DNA from: Chrysoperla carnea
Lineage: Eukaryota > Arthropoda > Insecta > Neuroptera > Chrysopidae
Reading direction: 5' to 3'
Assembly (NCBI RefSeq): GCF_905475395.1
Contig: NC_058337.1
Span: 111,346,368 to 111,410,367, forward strand
Length of the DNA stretch: 64,000 nt
Position numbers and translations under genes: made by a program. This document shows, one piece after another, positions 12,168 through 26,800 of the stretch; positions within the stretch are counted from its first letter, which is position 1, and each line of letters begins with the position of its first letter. Under the pieces are notes generated by a model, which made no database searches, was not told where the DNA came from, and was given only the letters and a program-made list of their open reading frames with translations.

Positions 12168-12733
12168 ACAAGTGAAAACAAACAATTGACTGAGTTAATT
12201 GTTGAAATGTTATAAGCAGTGTTCCTTACTCTGTCACATTACACATAGGTACATATACATGTCACACATATATAACTGATATTCCCATATAATACATACT
12301 ATACAATTTGCGCATAATTTGCGCTCTCACGGGTAAACAGTGATGTTTACAAAAAAATGTTTCAAACAAAAGTTGTTTATTTTTTTATAAGGAGCATTTT
12401 TTACTCTTAAACTTTTGTTCTATGTCTAACGGTTTACAATATGGGTCCTACGGACCCAAGACCCAATTGACCTATGTTGCTCATTTACGAACTTGGCCTC
12501 ACTTTTTACGTCCTTAGTACGCTATAAAAATTTCAGCTTGCTATCTTTTTTCGTTTTTGAGTAATCGTAATGACAAACGGACAGACAGACAGACAACCGG
12601 AAATGCACTAATTAGGTGATTTAATGAACACTTATACCAAAGTTTTAGTTGGTAGCATCAATATTTTTAAGCGTTACAAAATTAGGACTAAACTTAGTAT
12701 ACCTTGGTATATTTCATATTCATGGTATAAAAA
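12168..12733 (+). mobile_element. Family A repeat, near full length
   Basis: Runs from the head acaagtgaaaacaaacaatt to the tail tggtataaaaa. It contains gtaaacagtgatgtttac (hairpin), gggtcctacggaccc (hairpin), a gacagacagacagac tract and the tail gggactaaacttag-like segment (here aggactaaacttag). No coding frame; the 63-codon open frame at 12624 is incidental. Confidence 0.8.
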
Positions 12734-14893
12734 CGTTGCCTTCATTCAAAAAGAGTTTTGCTTCATGGAAAAATCTGTGAAAATTACACAGATTATCACA
12801 TATTTAATATTATAGCTCACATAATTTAACTTTGCAACAAACATTTAACAAGAATAAATTGTTGTCATTGGTTTATAGAGTAAACAGTATAAATAAGGGG
12901 TAGTGTAAAATCATCCCTTCTATCCTATATAAATATCATAATTTACAACCACGCCTACCATTTTGTATCCGTTTAAATATGTTGAACGTTTATATTGTGT
13001 CCGCTTAGTTTATCTTCTTTGACATATATCTATCTCAATTTCAAATACCTTTATTTAAAATTATACCATCTCTTTCTTGTATCAAATATTTTACCGATGT
13101 ATATAAACAGTGATTCTAAAATATATTCACACCTTTGGATGAACGTCTGAAATATTGACTTTTCAAGTCATGTATCCGGCCCGTACTCATGCACGCTATC
13201 CCAATCTGGTCGAATTGAAAGTCCCCCTCGATTTTGAAAGTCCGCCTACGATATCCGACTGAAGCTCTCCACAGAGAAATTGGGTACCCCACAATCAGAA
13301 TCTTCATCTAAACCATTTCGAAATCCTATTTCCAGTGATATCGCAAAAATTCTTTTCCAGAATTCAATGAATTGGGCCAATTTGACTCGCGTACATTGCT
13401 TTTCAGGAAACGATACCGCATGTCACATGATGTCGATTACAACTGATTCGGTGTAATCTAAATTGTAAATATTTTTCTTTAAGTCTACTTTTAAGAACGG
13501 TTTATCCGCCCAACTTAGGTTAATTTTAGATATCAATGATTTTTTATATAAGATATTTCCACTTCCACAACGATGCATGTAAAATGTTTGTAGATTTCGA
13601 TGTATTTATTTAATAAGATGATGTATTAGAGGTAAAGCTTAGGTTAGGCACTATAAATTCTGAGATGTATTGTATTTTTACTTTATAAATTAGCGATATT
13701 AATAAATCATTTTCAACTGCAACTTCATATTCACACTTCCATCGCAAGACTACGTTATTCTGGAGAACATTTTTTGGAAAAAAGTGAATCTAGATAAAAC
13801 TGATTAAAAAACTAGGTAAATAATAAAGGACAATGAGAGATCCATTTTCATCAAGGAATGAATGGCAAAGTTGGGCTATAGGAGCAATTCCCTATTGTAG
13901 TCTCTATATTTCATCTCGATTAAACCAGTTTCAACAACAACTAAAACTGAAATAAGATAGGTTAATTCCTTCGGGAACTAGGATGTTACGATCAGATACA
14001 TAGAGAGAATAAGATTTGATGACATGAATCAATGAATATTCTTCTTTTCATTCCATTTATTTCATTTGATTCCGTCACTTACTTTGAAAATGCGAATGAT
14101 TTGTACTTAAATAAGTTAACCAATAAGATAAGAATGATCTTGATTTAACCTTTTTCAACTCACTTTTTCAACTTCAAGTAATTTTATCAAGAATAAAAAT
14201 TTGAGGGACTGTTGTCAAGTTACAGTGTTCTCTTGTAGGGCGGCTGGAAAATTTTATTTTGGGCTATATAGCTTAAAATTAATGAAAATCTGTTTGGGGT
14301 GATAAATTAATCAGCGAATAATTGAATATAAAAAGCTAAAATCATTTTAAACGGCCAATGAAAGAACGAAGAATCTGTCATTTGACACTCCTAAAGTTGA
14401 AAATTTCAGCGTTGCTTTGAGTCTATACTCGAAATAATATCGGTTATCCGATGACAAATTACTTCTCGCATTTGTCAATTATCCGTTCGTCTGAATTTCG
14501 TCCCAAAAGAGTGTTCATCAATATTAAGCTTGTAGTTTAATAAATAAAATGAGAATCTAAATAAGTTGAAAGAAAATCGTCTCGAAAACATCTAACCATT
14601 TCGAAATCATTCTATATATATTATGATTAACAAGAATACCTTTATAAAATATAACAATACAATGTATTATATATGGTAACAGGTAACTTTAGATTATTAT
14701 TTGGAGGGGGTTTATTTATGGTAAACACCCTTAAAAAGAGACCTTCTAACTAGCATCATTTAAATAAAACATATAGCACACTTTTGATTGTCAAATTAGT
14801 TCACTACTTGATGATGATTATGTAAATAAAAATCTTCTGAATTAGTACACACGAAACTTAAGTACGCAACGTTACTTAAATCATAGTCTAAAA

Positions 14894-17800
14894 ATGTTAC
14901 CAAAAATAACAAAATTCGACCCAAAAACACAATTAATAAACAAACAACCATCATCACCGCGACAATTTTTCGCACGAATTTATGGTCACTTAGAAAATGA
15001 AACAACCGCAACAACAAAAACAGAAAAATCGGATGAAAATGTGAATATAAATAATAATACAATTATTGATATACTTGATACTGGATCATCATCAAATTCG
15101 AGATCAGAATCGGGAACGGATTCTCCAGTGTCACAAGATCATAAACATAATTTAAAAATCTGTAAAAAATATCAAAATTTATCGTTTAATAACAGTAGTG
15201 TTGTGTCGGGTGCAAATCATGAGAATAAGTTATTGCCACAAATGTTTCCCTCGATAGTGTCATCAATGTTTCATCATCAATCGAATATTGGTACTGAAAT
15301 CAATGCATCATCGACGAATTCAACGGTTGTACAACATGGATTTTTAAATTCGACTACTGTTTTGGGACAAAATTATATTGGTGGACCAGTTGCAACGAAT
15401 GATATACATTTTTCGGCGGGATTTTCTGCTTTTTGTAAGTCTTTAAAATTTTTTAATTTAGCTTAATGTCATACAATTAAGCGCTCAGTAAATGATTTGA
15501 TGTGAAAATTTTTTTTAATTTTAAACAACGAAGAAACCGAATGAACGGAATGTTTTTGTTTGCTATTTGGACGATTGATAAAGGTAAGTTTGGTAATAAT
15601 GAAAAATGCGATTTTTTCGATTTTTGTGGTTCACTTTTCGTATTTTTCGACTTTTTATGTCTGCCGTTTATGCCAAAGGAAAATCTGTTGTCAAAACGTA
15701 GAAAGCAATAGCAGGATAACTGTCGACAAATGCAAACACGCAAAATCCAATTTTCATAACTTCCAAACTGGAGGAACGATTAAACCAAAATTATTTATTT
15801 TTACCAAACTTATCAATCGACTAAAAGACAGGCAAAAAAGCATAATAGAAATTTCGCTTCATCAAAATTAGTATTGCTTTGTAGTTGTATGGAATCTTAG
15901 TATTTTATATATATATAAATATGAAATACTACCGCTGGGTCTAGAAGCCTGAACCATTGTACACACTTTCCTTATGTAACTAACGTAAGTGAAAAAATCG
16001 AAGAAAACCACAAAAAAACATTTTGGAATTTGATGAAACTAGGTGGATGGGGTAATTTTGATCCAAATTTTTTAAAAATCAGTTTAATTTAATGATTGGA
16101 TACAGAGTTTCTGAGATATCGCAATATTTTGATCGATTTTACTCCGTATCCCAAAAACTGTTTGTCCAGTCATCAAATGCACCCGATTTTTGTACTTTTT
16201 AGGTAAAAATTACCTTATATACTGAGTTTTATCGAAATTGGAGATAAAAAAGTTTTTCGATTTTTTGCAATTTTTTTAAGGGGCCCTTTGAAAAAATCGA
16301 GAAAAACTCCAAAAAAAAAATTCCAAAAAAATTTATTTTGGAATTTGATGAAACTGGGTGGATGGGGTAATTTGGATGAATAAAAATCCGATTAGTTTAA
16401 TGATTGGACCTATAGAAAGTTACAATGTCAGCGAGTATCATGGGCAAAAATTCATTTCCAAAAAGGTTTTTTTCCAAAAAATTTAATATATATAAAATTG
16501 TGAATAAAAGGTAGGATAAGTGAGGGCTATAACGTGATAGTCTTTAAAAAGGTGAAATTGTCCAGCAAAGTGGTCGAAAATGAGCCAGCAATTTGTATAA
16601 ACATAGACTTTCCTTGATAGTCTATCTCGTCCTAAAAAAATTCAGACGCTATTTAGGTACCAGTTATATTTCAGTTTTGCATCTTTTATGTTAAAAATGT
16701 TTTTTAGAGGGGTTCTAACTAATGATGACGTCCTAAACTACAGTTCCAACCCATTTATCGGGCTAAATCCTAGACTATTATTATTATGGACTTATTAACT
16801 ATGTTCGAATCTTCTTTTTTACGCTATTAAGATAGAAAACATCAAACACTTGGTAGTTTAAACTAAAAGTTTAATCCTATTGTATGATTCCGGATATAAA
16901 AATAATAATTTATCTTATTCGCTCGATGAATTGTATTGTATTTTCGAAAAATCTAGGAAAAAACATTTTATTATTATGGCTCTAATAAAGACGAAACTAA
17001 ACGAACTATGAGATTAATATTAAACGAAATTTTGAAATATATTGTTAGAGAGAATTGTAAAAAAAAAAAATATATATTGTTAGATTTAAATTTGAGTATT
17101 ATTTATTTTTATTTTTTAATGTTGGAAAATAGAAAAAAAAATTTTACATTTGTACAGATTATCACCATGGAAAATAATACTGGTCAGAAAACGTTCTGAA
17201 GTTTTCTCATAGACAAATAACAGCATAATAGAATAAATAACATTAAATAAAAAAGTTTGAAGAAACCCTCGACACAAAATCAAGTCTGATCCATTCATTT
17301 GTGTCGTCGTAGCTTTTTAGCGAATGAACCGATTTTGATTTTTTATGTTTGCTTCAAAGGTAAATTGTAAGGTTAGTTGTAATCGGGTACGGAACCATAA
17401 TATCGAACTTGAAACATAGACATGAAAACTCTCGATAAAATTACCTTTAAAAAAAAAATCAAAAAAATCAAAATTAGTTTATCCGTTTATTGGCTACGAT
17501 GGCACAAAAATAGGTCTGATAATAATTGGTTTAAGACATCGTAGCGCCTTAACGGATGAACAGATTTTCTATTTAATTTGTTTGAAAGGTAATTTGATCG
17601 AGAGTGTTCTTATCTATGTTTCAAAAAAATTTGCACATCCGTTAGAAAATCATCACCTCTTCTCTAGATGTTATCGGGTACAGAACGCCTCGATCGACCA
17701 TGAATACTCTCGATTAAATAACTTTTAAAATGAAAAATCGGTTCATCCGTTTAGGAGCTACGATGCCACAGACATGCACACGGATACTCAGATACACAGA

Positions 17801-20800
17801 TACGTTAAACTTATAGCATTCCTCTTTTTAGACGGGGGTTAAAACCCATTTATACAACACACAATAATAGTATTTTGTTAAAAAGAAAACTTTATTGCAA
17901 ATGTTGCTACTGAAAAGTTTTGGTGGAGGCAACGGGAAGTTATATAACGAACTGCAATAATTATTTTACTCATTGAAATTATGCATGTATCTATGCGTGA
18001 TAGATGGGGTAGTGTAAATAATTTAAAAAAATATTCGATCATAATTAGAGGTTCTAAAGTGTTTCAGAATAGGTTAAAAGATACTCATTAACTGAGAAGC
18101 GAAGACACACAGATATGCACATACATGTGATAACAGCCCGCTTTTTAGTCGGGGATTAAAAAATATTTATTAACTCAAGGAATATTTTCTTGAACCAAGA
18201 ATATTTTTTATTGAAATAAGAATTTAATAGGAAAAATAAGAACGAAATTTGAAGAAATTTACTTGCGACAAGAAAAATTTTTAGCCAGAAAACTATTTTT
18301 CCCGTTTTAATGAAAATGATAACTATTACCGTATATTTTTGAAAAAACTTTATCTAATAATAAACTCTACTGTTCAAAGATTTCAAATCAGTAAGTTTTT
18401 CGAAAACATAGAAATGATTTTAAAATAAAATATTCATTGTGGGGTTGTTCAATCTCTGCACCACTAATTGGAAAATTAATAATCTTTAAATGGCTGAATT
18501 GTCTACTAATAAAATTTTTTTGCGAAAAAAATTAAACTGAGGAAAAAGTAAAATATAATTTTAAAGAGCCGACTAAAATAAATAATTTCCATGTATGCAA
18601 ATAATTTTTAATCTGTCAAATTATTGTATTCTTGAATTAAGTATCGTTGGCCCAAGGAATAATATCGTTGAGCCAAGAAATATTTACTTGTTATAAGAAC
18701 GCCAACACCCAAGTAAATGCGTTTACTTTGCAGTTTGAAATCGAACAATAGGTTTTTACGCAAAATCAAAACAGTTGTTAAAAATCGTGGCCTTCTTAAT
18801 ACTTTTACCAGCCTAAAGCAAATAAACATGGCATCTCTGTGGCATCTTGGACATTAAATGATCCATAACAAGTGATTCTGGACCTTTTAATAAGTTTCTA
18901 TTAAGGCAATACAATAGATAGCAATAAATTCAAATAATATTTACAAAACAAATGAAAAATTCGTGTTTTAACCAGAATGAATACACCAATCAAATTTGAT
19001 GCGTAAAAAGTAATTAAAACAAGAAAACAATACAATAATAAATAGGTATAATTAATATATAAATTTAAATTCATTTATTTATTATTAAAATAATTAATTA
19101 ATTAATAACAATATCAATAGTTACTTTCAATTATGAAAACAATCACAATTTAAATTATTTTAAAGCTGTTAATTACTATCAATATTGAATCAGTTAAGTG
19201 GAAACTTTGATAGAATTATTAGGTATTATATTATACATAGTTCATATCGACCAGTATCGTAGCTAAAGAAGCATAGCTTTATTAAAGGTACTAGATTGGG
19301 TCCTTTATTAATTATAATATGTTACAAAAAATATAAGTACCTACTTCGACATTGTCTTGAAAAACTGAAATAATCTTCGAAAAAGGTGGTAAAATACGAG
19401 TGCAGACGCTGCTAAATCTGCCCTTCATTGAAAAATTCTAATGATTCTTTATCGGCTGATCTGATTTTCTACAAAAACAATGCACTCATATTATATTATT
19501 CACCTTCGATGCTTTTACGATCTGATATGCATAGATAAAGTTGAATTAATTACTATTTATTTACTCAAAATCCTTCAATTTTCGAAAAACAAAATTGAAA
19601 GAATTGTACCAAAAGATACTCTCACGTAGTTAGAATTGAAAAAAAAAACACTTAGATTTTCTACTTGACTTGCTTCAAGCCTTTTTTTGCATGCTGCCGA
19701 ATAATTACCTAAGAAATTGGATGATGACTTCCAACAAAAATATACGTTTTGTGTCGGTAAATCCTTGTGTTTCCCTGTGACATCGTAGTTCCTAAACGGG
19801 TGAACCAATTTTCTTTTTTTTTAGCTTTGTTGGAAAGGAAATTTGATCGGGAGTGTTTTTAGGTTTGTTTCATTTCCGAGATAACAATTAGAAAAGAGAT
19901 GATGATCTTCAAACCTAAGAAACCGAAATATGTCTAAGAACACTCGAACAAATAACCTTTCAAATAAAAAAAATCAAAATCGGTTCATCCGCTAAGAAGC
20001 TACGATGCCACAAAGTTATATTCCCTAAAGTAGAAAACTTGGAAGAAATCAATAAACTCAAAAGGCCAAATTTGCGAGACTTTCTGTAAGTTCGAATATT
20101 GAATTCATATTTTAAACTTTCTGAGGCAATGATATAACTGAGAAGTAACCGCCTCTACTTTGAAGGGCTAGCCCTTTCAGATTCCACCACATATCGGGTA
20201 AAAACGGTCGCTGAAATGTACTAATTCCAACAGATTCGAATGTGATTTTAATAAACATTTGTGCCGAATTCTATCCGTTTCTAAGAAAACAGGTTAACAA
20301 AAAGTATGGGAAATATAAAATATCATTTGCGCCCAAAATTGTTTCATAAAGCCGCATATATTTTTAGCATTTATACGTCCCTGATTGCTACCAACATAGA
20401 GAAAATAATGTTTGTTATACAATATTACAACTCATAATAATAATAATAACTATGTAGAGCTATTAATACCAACATAACAATAAAATAATACCCTTATTGT
20501 CTGTTTATATTTAATATCAACAATAATAACGCCTTTTATATAATAATAATATGAATAATATGATGTATATAATGTTATATTCTATTATATATAAATGGGC
20601 GTAGCATATAACGTAGCACCATCATTGTCAAGAAGAAGATATCATGTTTGTTTTAACATCGAGGCAATATTCGTAATAATGGTGTAAATTGTCTGAAGAT
20701 ATCATTAGGTGTACTTATTGGTCATGTAATAGAAATAAGTTCGTTTTCTGATAATAAAATTAGGTAATTGTCTAACCTATAAAGTTAAGTATTATTTTGG

Positions 20801-23800
20801 AAGATTAAATAGCTGTTAAAATCTTGATACTAAAATTTATATAAATCTATCTAAAATTTTGAAAATACAAAGCCAATGTATTTCTAAGTAAATATTAACT
20901 TTCGGTTTTGTCCCAATTTTTAGCCCAATTTATTACAAGAGCGTTCACTTGCAATCTCCTGCCGGGAACGAAAATACACAGAAAAAGACTAAGAATTTTG
21001 ATTTAATGACTGTTTAATAAAAACTTAAGGCATCTGGATTGCTGTGATTTGATTTTCGCCTAAGTCGATAAATTGAGTGCCTTCCTCTATTTTTTTCCTA
21101 AACATAATAAAACACTTGCGTCTCTCATCTTTGGCTAATTCTAGGTCTTAGCACATCGTATCGTTTAGGAGACCTAATTTGAAGAGCGTTCGTTCAATTT
21201 CATACAAAAATATGTATTCAATTAATGGAAGGATATTAATTTTTTTAATATGGAACCGAGGTAAAAATGGAAAACTTTGATTAGGTGGACCTTTCTATTC
21301 ATATTAAAAGCTCAGGTAAAGTTAGAAACCTATTTTTCGCACTGATTATCGTGCTGACCGTCGCCAAATTACCAACGAGTAACATACGCACGATAAGAGT
21401 AATTACAATTAGCTAATTCATACTGATGATGACTACATGGTAGTTGAAATACGTTTTCCGTTACATAGGGATAATAATGTTCCCATACCGTAATTCTTTC
21501 ATAATTCCATATGTTATTTGTTATTGATGAGAATTACACGTCTGGATACCTATTTTATCAATTGAAACGCAGGCAGCATCCAATATACCTACATGAAGCT
21601 GTAATTATAGTTATAATTATTAAATTAAGTATAAAGAACACTATATTTATACAAAACACACCCTAATTATAAAATTCATGTCAAAACAAATTAATATTTT
21701 ATTTTTATTTTGATAAATTGAATAATATTATGAGTTTTTGAAATGTAATTTATTTATTTATCTATTGTTCTCATTCATAAATAAAAATACTAGATGTAAT
21801 GTCCGCTGTGGCTTGGGTTAGCTCAACATACATTTCTCGAATATTTTGTCATGTTCGAGCATCTTTGTACAGTTCACTTCTCAGTTAGTGAGTATTTAAA
21901 GCCTCTCATTATGATCGAATTGTTTTGGCAAAGATTTTTCACCACCCCCGCAATCACGCATAAATATGGTTTAGTAAGGTTAGCTTATAGTGGTTGTCCT
22001 GCGGTGGATCAGACTAAAATTATTGGGTCCGTTATGGTACCGAAAATAGGATTGGCCCATCCTCGGCCACTACTACTTCAGGGCAGAGAGTGAGCCCATC
22101 TCCTTATGACAAGAGCTGGACGGTGACAAAGAGGATGAGACATCGATTCCTCAGGTAGGCCCAGTCGTTCAGCGTATCTACCACCTGCCAGTGCTCTGTA
22201 ATAATTGCATCGATTTTGATTATAGAGGTCCTTTGAAGTGACTATGACCATATCTGCCTTGCAGTACCACAAGTGCGTTCCTCTCTCCGTTTAAGATTGG
22301 CCTTTCTAAAGATTTTCTCATTCACGAGCAGCTTGCAGTCCACAAAAAGAACTCCCAGATAATTATTAATGCTTGTTTACACCAAATTTATCAAAGTTAA
22401 CATTAACTTAAATTCCTCAAAACCTATGACTTTCTCATAGTAGTTTATTATCGTCTTGCTAAATATATATGAAACTAGCGTGATAACCGTCCGCTTCACT
22501 GGGCTTAAAAGTAATAATAGGATTGTTTTGTATAGCTAAAATGTATGCACAATATATCAGAAAAGATAGCCATGGATTGATTGACATTTACCGTTTTAAA
22601 TTTTCACAGAAATCTGTAATTTATGGTTCAAAATGGTGATTATAGGTGGAACAGTAAAATGTCAGTGTAACTTAAATTTAATATATTTTATAAATTATAT
22701 CTCATGTGTTATTCTTATATTTGACCATATTGTTGGTCAGTTTCATTCAAATTCATTCGGTAGTTTTTGCGTAACAAACAAACATCCTTACTTTCATATT
22801 TTTAATATATAGGGATATATATCAAAATACTAAGTTTTATTTTCTCAGCTAGTCCTACATAAAACCTATACTTAAAAATCGCTTCAATTTTTCACTTTAG
22901 TATTATGAATCATACTGTATAAACTTTAAATACGTATTTCACTAACAATATAAATAAAATTCTGTTATAACAATAATTTTACATACACACATTTATTTAT
23001 AACAGTATAATATAACGTTATAACGCTATAACGTAGGTACCATATAACGTAAGCATATTTATGGTAAATAAATGAATTGTTATTGGAATAATATTTATGC
23101 CAGCTTTATGTAGAGTAGACTAACAACTGTTGAAAATCTCAGATCAATTTATTCAAGCAAAATGAAAATCAACGCGCCAAACTGTGTTCTGTGTTCTGTG
23201 TTCAGTGTTGAGTGTATCTATTCCCTATTGTTGTTAATGTTATATGTATTTTATCCATCATAAATAATAATATAAGTTTTATATGAATACGATATACATA
23301 TCTGTTATAGATGAAATGCAGCTTTGCACACGAGATCTAACAATCAATTTATAAACCAAATTATAAATCTTCAAATAAAAGACAAAAATTGCAATTTTAT
23401 TAGGTAGAAAAAAAAGTAGAAATACAAGTCAAAATACAGATAAGTTTGCTATGTTATATTGACACTAGCTTGATACCAACCCGCTTTGCTGGGTTTAAAA
23501 GTAGTGTCCACCTCACTTGCTCTCACTGATCCCTCTTCCATAACACTCGAAATAGAGATAGGGATTGTTTTACACAGGTAAAATATATGTATGCACAGTT
23601 TTCCATTTAAAAAAAAAAAGTTAAATAGTCTTACGTCTACCTGTCCGTCCGTGATCACGATAATTCAAAAACAAAAAGAGATATCAAGCTGGAATTTTTA
23701 AGGCGTGCTCAGGACTTAAAAATCGAGACTGAGTTCGTCAATGAGTAACAGAAGTCAAGATTTTGTAAGCCGTTAGAGATAGAACAAAAGTTTAATTGTA

Positions 23801-26800
23801 AAAAGTGTTCCTCACAAAAAAATAAACAACACTTACCCATGAGGACGCAAATTAGGTTAAAACATTATATAGTATGTAAACATGTATTTTATTGCATCAA
23901 GTATACACGTATTGTATATATTTTAAATGTGTACGTTACAAATCAAATTATATTATTATGTGTTTGTTTATAGCATATACTATTCCCACTGAGGAAATGA
24001 GATATTCTTATTACTTTGTGTGTAAGAGTGACTATCCTTCTTTACTTACATGACGAAAAAAAAAGATATAATCAGCACTGTCTATACATGATATTTCAAC
24101 AATTAACTCAGTCAGTTGTTTATTTTCTTGTTTTTTTATAGATTCTAATGTTAATATGAAAACTTCAACTATTTGACACCTCAATTCGCTACCCGCTGGG
24201 TATAAAACCGCTGCATATGCAATAATGTTTGTTGTTATGAAGTCCAAAATATTTCTTAATAGCTAAATTTCAGAGAACAGCCATAAAGTTTCTTACATTT
24301 CCGGACTGTACGTGCCAAAATATATCCCCGAGCAAAAAAATCACACTAAAGCTTCCTTTAATATCCTAAACGTAAACTAAACTTTTTTGTAAAAATTTCG
24401 AATTCATTAAAACTGTTCGAAGTAAAAAAAAGTTAGATACAATAATACACTAACAACAAGTTAACAATTTTTGCGTTGATAATATTAATTATTTATTAGG
24501 ATATGTGTTATATTTGAAATCTTACAAGTGAAAATAAATTTATGCCGTTTACATTAACAATCTGTTCTTTTAAATAATTATTACCTTTTTTTATAGAATA
24601 TTAACAAGGAAATCTTGTAAAGGTAATTTCCGTAAGTAAATAATTGTGATTCATTTATATTAAATGAAAAAAATAATATATGTCCGTGATTAAATATTAT
24701 TAGATACTTATTTATCTACGGTCAATTGTCTTTATACATCCATATGGTTCTTCAAATGTCATTTATCATGCATATATTATTTACTATTGTTATATCATGT
24801 GGAAAATATTATAGTAATAAGAGAGGGTGACATTCATATTTATTTTATATTTAGGGTAAATTAATATCCATTGGAAAAGTGATACATGATATTTCAACAG
24901 TTAACTCAGTCAATTGTTTATTTTCACTTATTTTTATGAAATTTAATGATTGATAAACACGCCTATAATAGCTTGCTATTCGAAAAGTATCTCTGGCTAT
25001 TTTTAATTAAATTAATTTTAATCAATTTTTTTTCATAACAGTTTTTTTAAGCAAGCTTTTACCATTATTTTCGCAATTAAATTATTTTTCTTCTAATACC
25101 AATTTCGATTGGTTAACATATCGGTGTAATTTCCTATATTTACTTACCTGTTCATATATTACCTGTTATCTTACGTTATACCGGTCTGTTAACCAATCGA
25201 AATTGGTATCAGAAAAAAGATAATTTAACTACGAAAACAATTAAAAATAGCCATGAACACTTTTCTCTTTTACCGTCACCTGTACTATAAACTTTCTTCT
25301 CCATTTCACTCTGGAGGGATGGAGGGTTTTTTAAAAAAGCTTTTCCGAGTTTAAGGCTATTATTTTATATAAGAAATTTTTTCTGATAGAGAAGGTAAAT
25401 ATAGTAACATTAGCCTTTTATAGCAAGGGTAATATATGTATCGAATTTCGTTAAGTAAGCGAAGTCTGTAATGCAAAAAAAATTTACGTTAATATTGAAA
25501 ATAAAACAAATATTTGTAATTACTAATAAATCAATTGAATATGTTTTCTTCTCATATTCTAGTGGCACGTCGCCGACGGAAAGAAGGTCGTGCACCGCGT
25601 CGACAACGTACAACGTTTAGTAGTGAACAAACATTACGATTAGAAGTGGAATATCATCGTAGTGAATACATATCACGTGGACGACGATTTGAATTAGCTG
25701 AATCACTACAATTAACCGAAACACAAATAAAAATATGGTTTCAAAATCGTCGGGCTAAAGATAAACGTATTGAAAAGGCACAATTAGATCAACAATATAG
25801 GTAAGAGTTTTGATGTTTTTTTTTAAATTGTTTATATTCTTAAAACGTTAATTTTTCGAGAAAAAAAAGTTCAAGTTCTAATTCAGTCAATATTTCGTAT
25901 GATTTTACTGACATCAAAAACAGGTTGAATTTTTCCAATTTTTGCATCTTTATGACAAAAAAAGAAAAAACATTCATAAAAATTATTATTTAAAATAATT
26001 CAAATACTTATTAGCCATTAATATTTATAAGTGGTAATCGGAAAACATAGAACCGGAAAAAATAGATGGAAAATTTCATAGTCCCGGAGTATTGTTGTAA
26101 TTACGAGTTGATTGGGCTGAGTATGTCGACCTTTGAGGAGTTGGTTGGGTTTCGAAGTTTTTAATCCTTGCGTTCAAAAATGGGACGCTATAATAGAAAT
26201 TTTGTAGGATCTATTTTTTTCTAAATCCTTTATCGGCAGACACTAAAACTTTTTGATCCTTTAATATTGATTGACACGAAGTATCAAAACGAGAAGGGGA
26301 CCTAATATTTTCTTGACCGTTGGTTAAATAAACATTTAAAATTATTTTGTACTTTTAGTAAGTATATTTCAATGAAATATACTTACTAAATTTCTACTTC
26401 GTAGATTTTCCATTGTGAAATAAGTTAGATTTGTATTGATTCATCAAAGTTTCTTTTAAATTTTCTTTTTTTTTTTAAAAGAAAAGTTTTATCTACTGTT
26501 TATCTCGAAAATTAGGATTCAAATTAAAGATCCCACTGACTTTTCAACTAGTTTTATGCAGTACCTAGTAGAAGAAGTATTTATTTTTTATTTTTTTAAT
26601 AAAATAATAATTTCGTCAATTCATTTTTTATTATTATTGTCGATCTTTATTATTTTAATAAATTGTCTAATTAAAAATAAAATACATTTTCTAGTTTTTC
26701 CTGTCGTATATACATACAGGGTGTAACAGAAATAATGCATACAAAGTATTATATATAAAATAAGATATTATTTTTAAACGCTTAGTTCATTAAATTACTG

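Larger units (their letters stand above)
11012..14893. other. Intergenic between the IR pair and rough
   Basis: Holds a Helitron-like remnant (11533-11995) and a full family A copy (12168-12733). From about 12.75 to 14.89 kb I see only AT-rich sequence with no recognised gene; the rough promoter and leader presumably lie at its right end. Confidence 0.6.
15435..25562 (+). other. rough intron 1 (about 10.1 kb)
   Basis: Contains Helitron-like, family A and family C elements, a foldback at 25.0-25.25 kb and a GC-richer patch at 21.95-22.33 kb, all listed separately. Between them it is AT-rich sequence with no recognisable gene. Several short open frames at 15.5-15.9 kb have no family resemblance. 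Confidence 0.7.

Noticed and set aside
12624-12815. 63-codon open frame
   Set aside because: It falls in the tail of a family A repeat, and other copies do not keep the frame open.
13116-13307. 63-codon open frame on the minus strand in slightly GC-richer DNA
   Set aside because: No recognisable motif, no splice partners and no neighbouring exons in the same frame.
14796-15062. 88-codon open frame on the minus strand opposite rough exon 1
   Set aside because: It is the antisense shadow of the asparagine/threonine-rich start of rough and has no family resemblance.
15477-15871. Several overlapping open frames on both strands just after rough exon 1
   Set aside because: They overlap each other in different frames, are phenylalanine/lysine-rich as expected from AT-rich intron sequence, and match no family.
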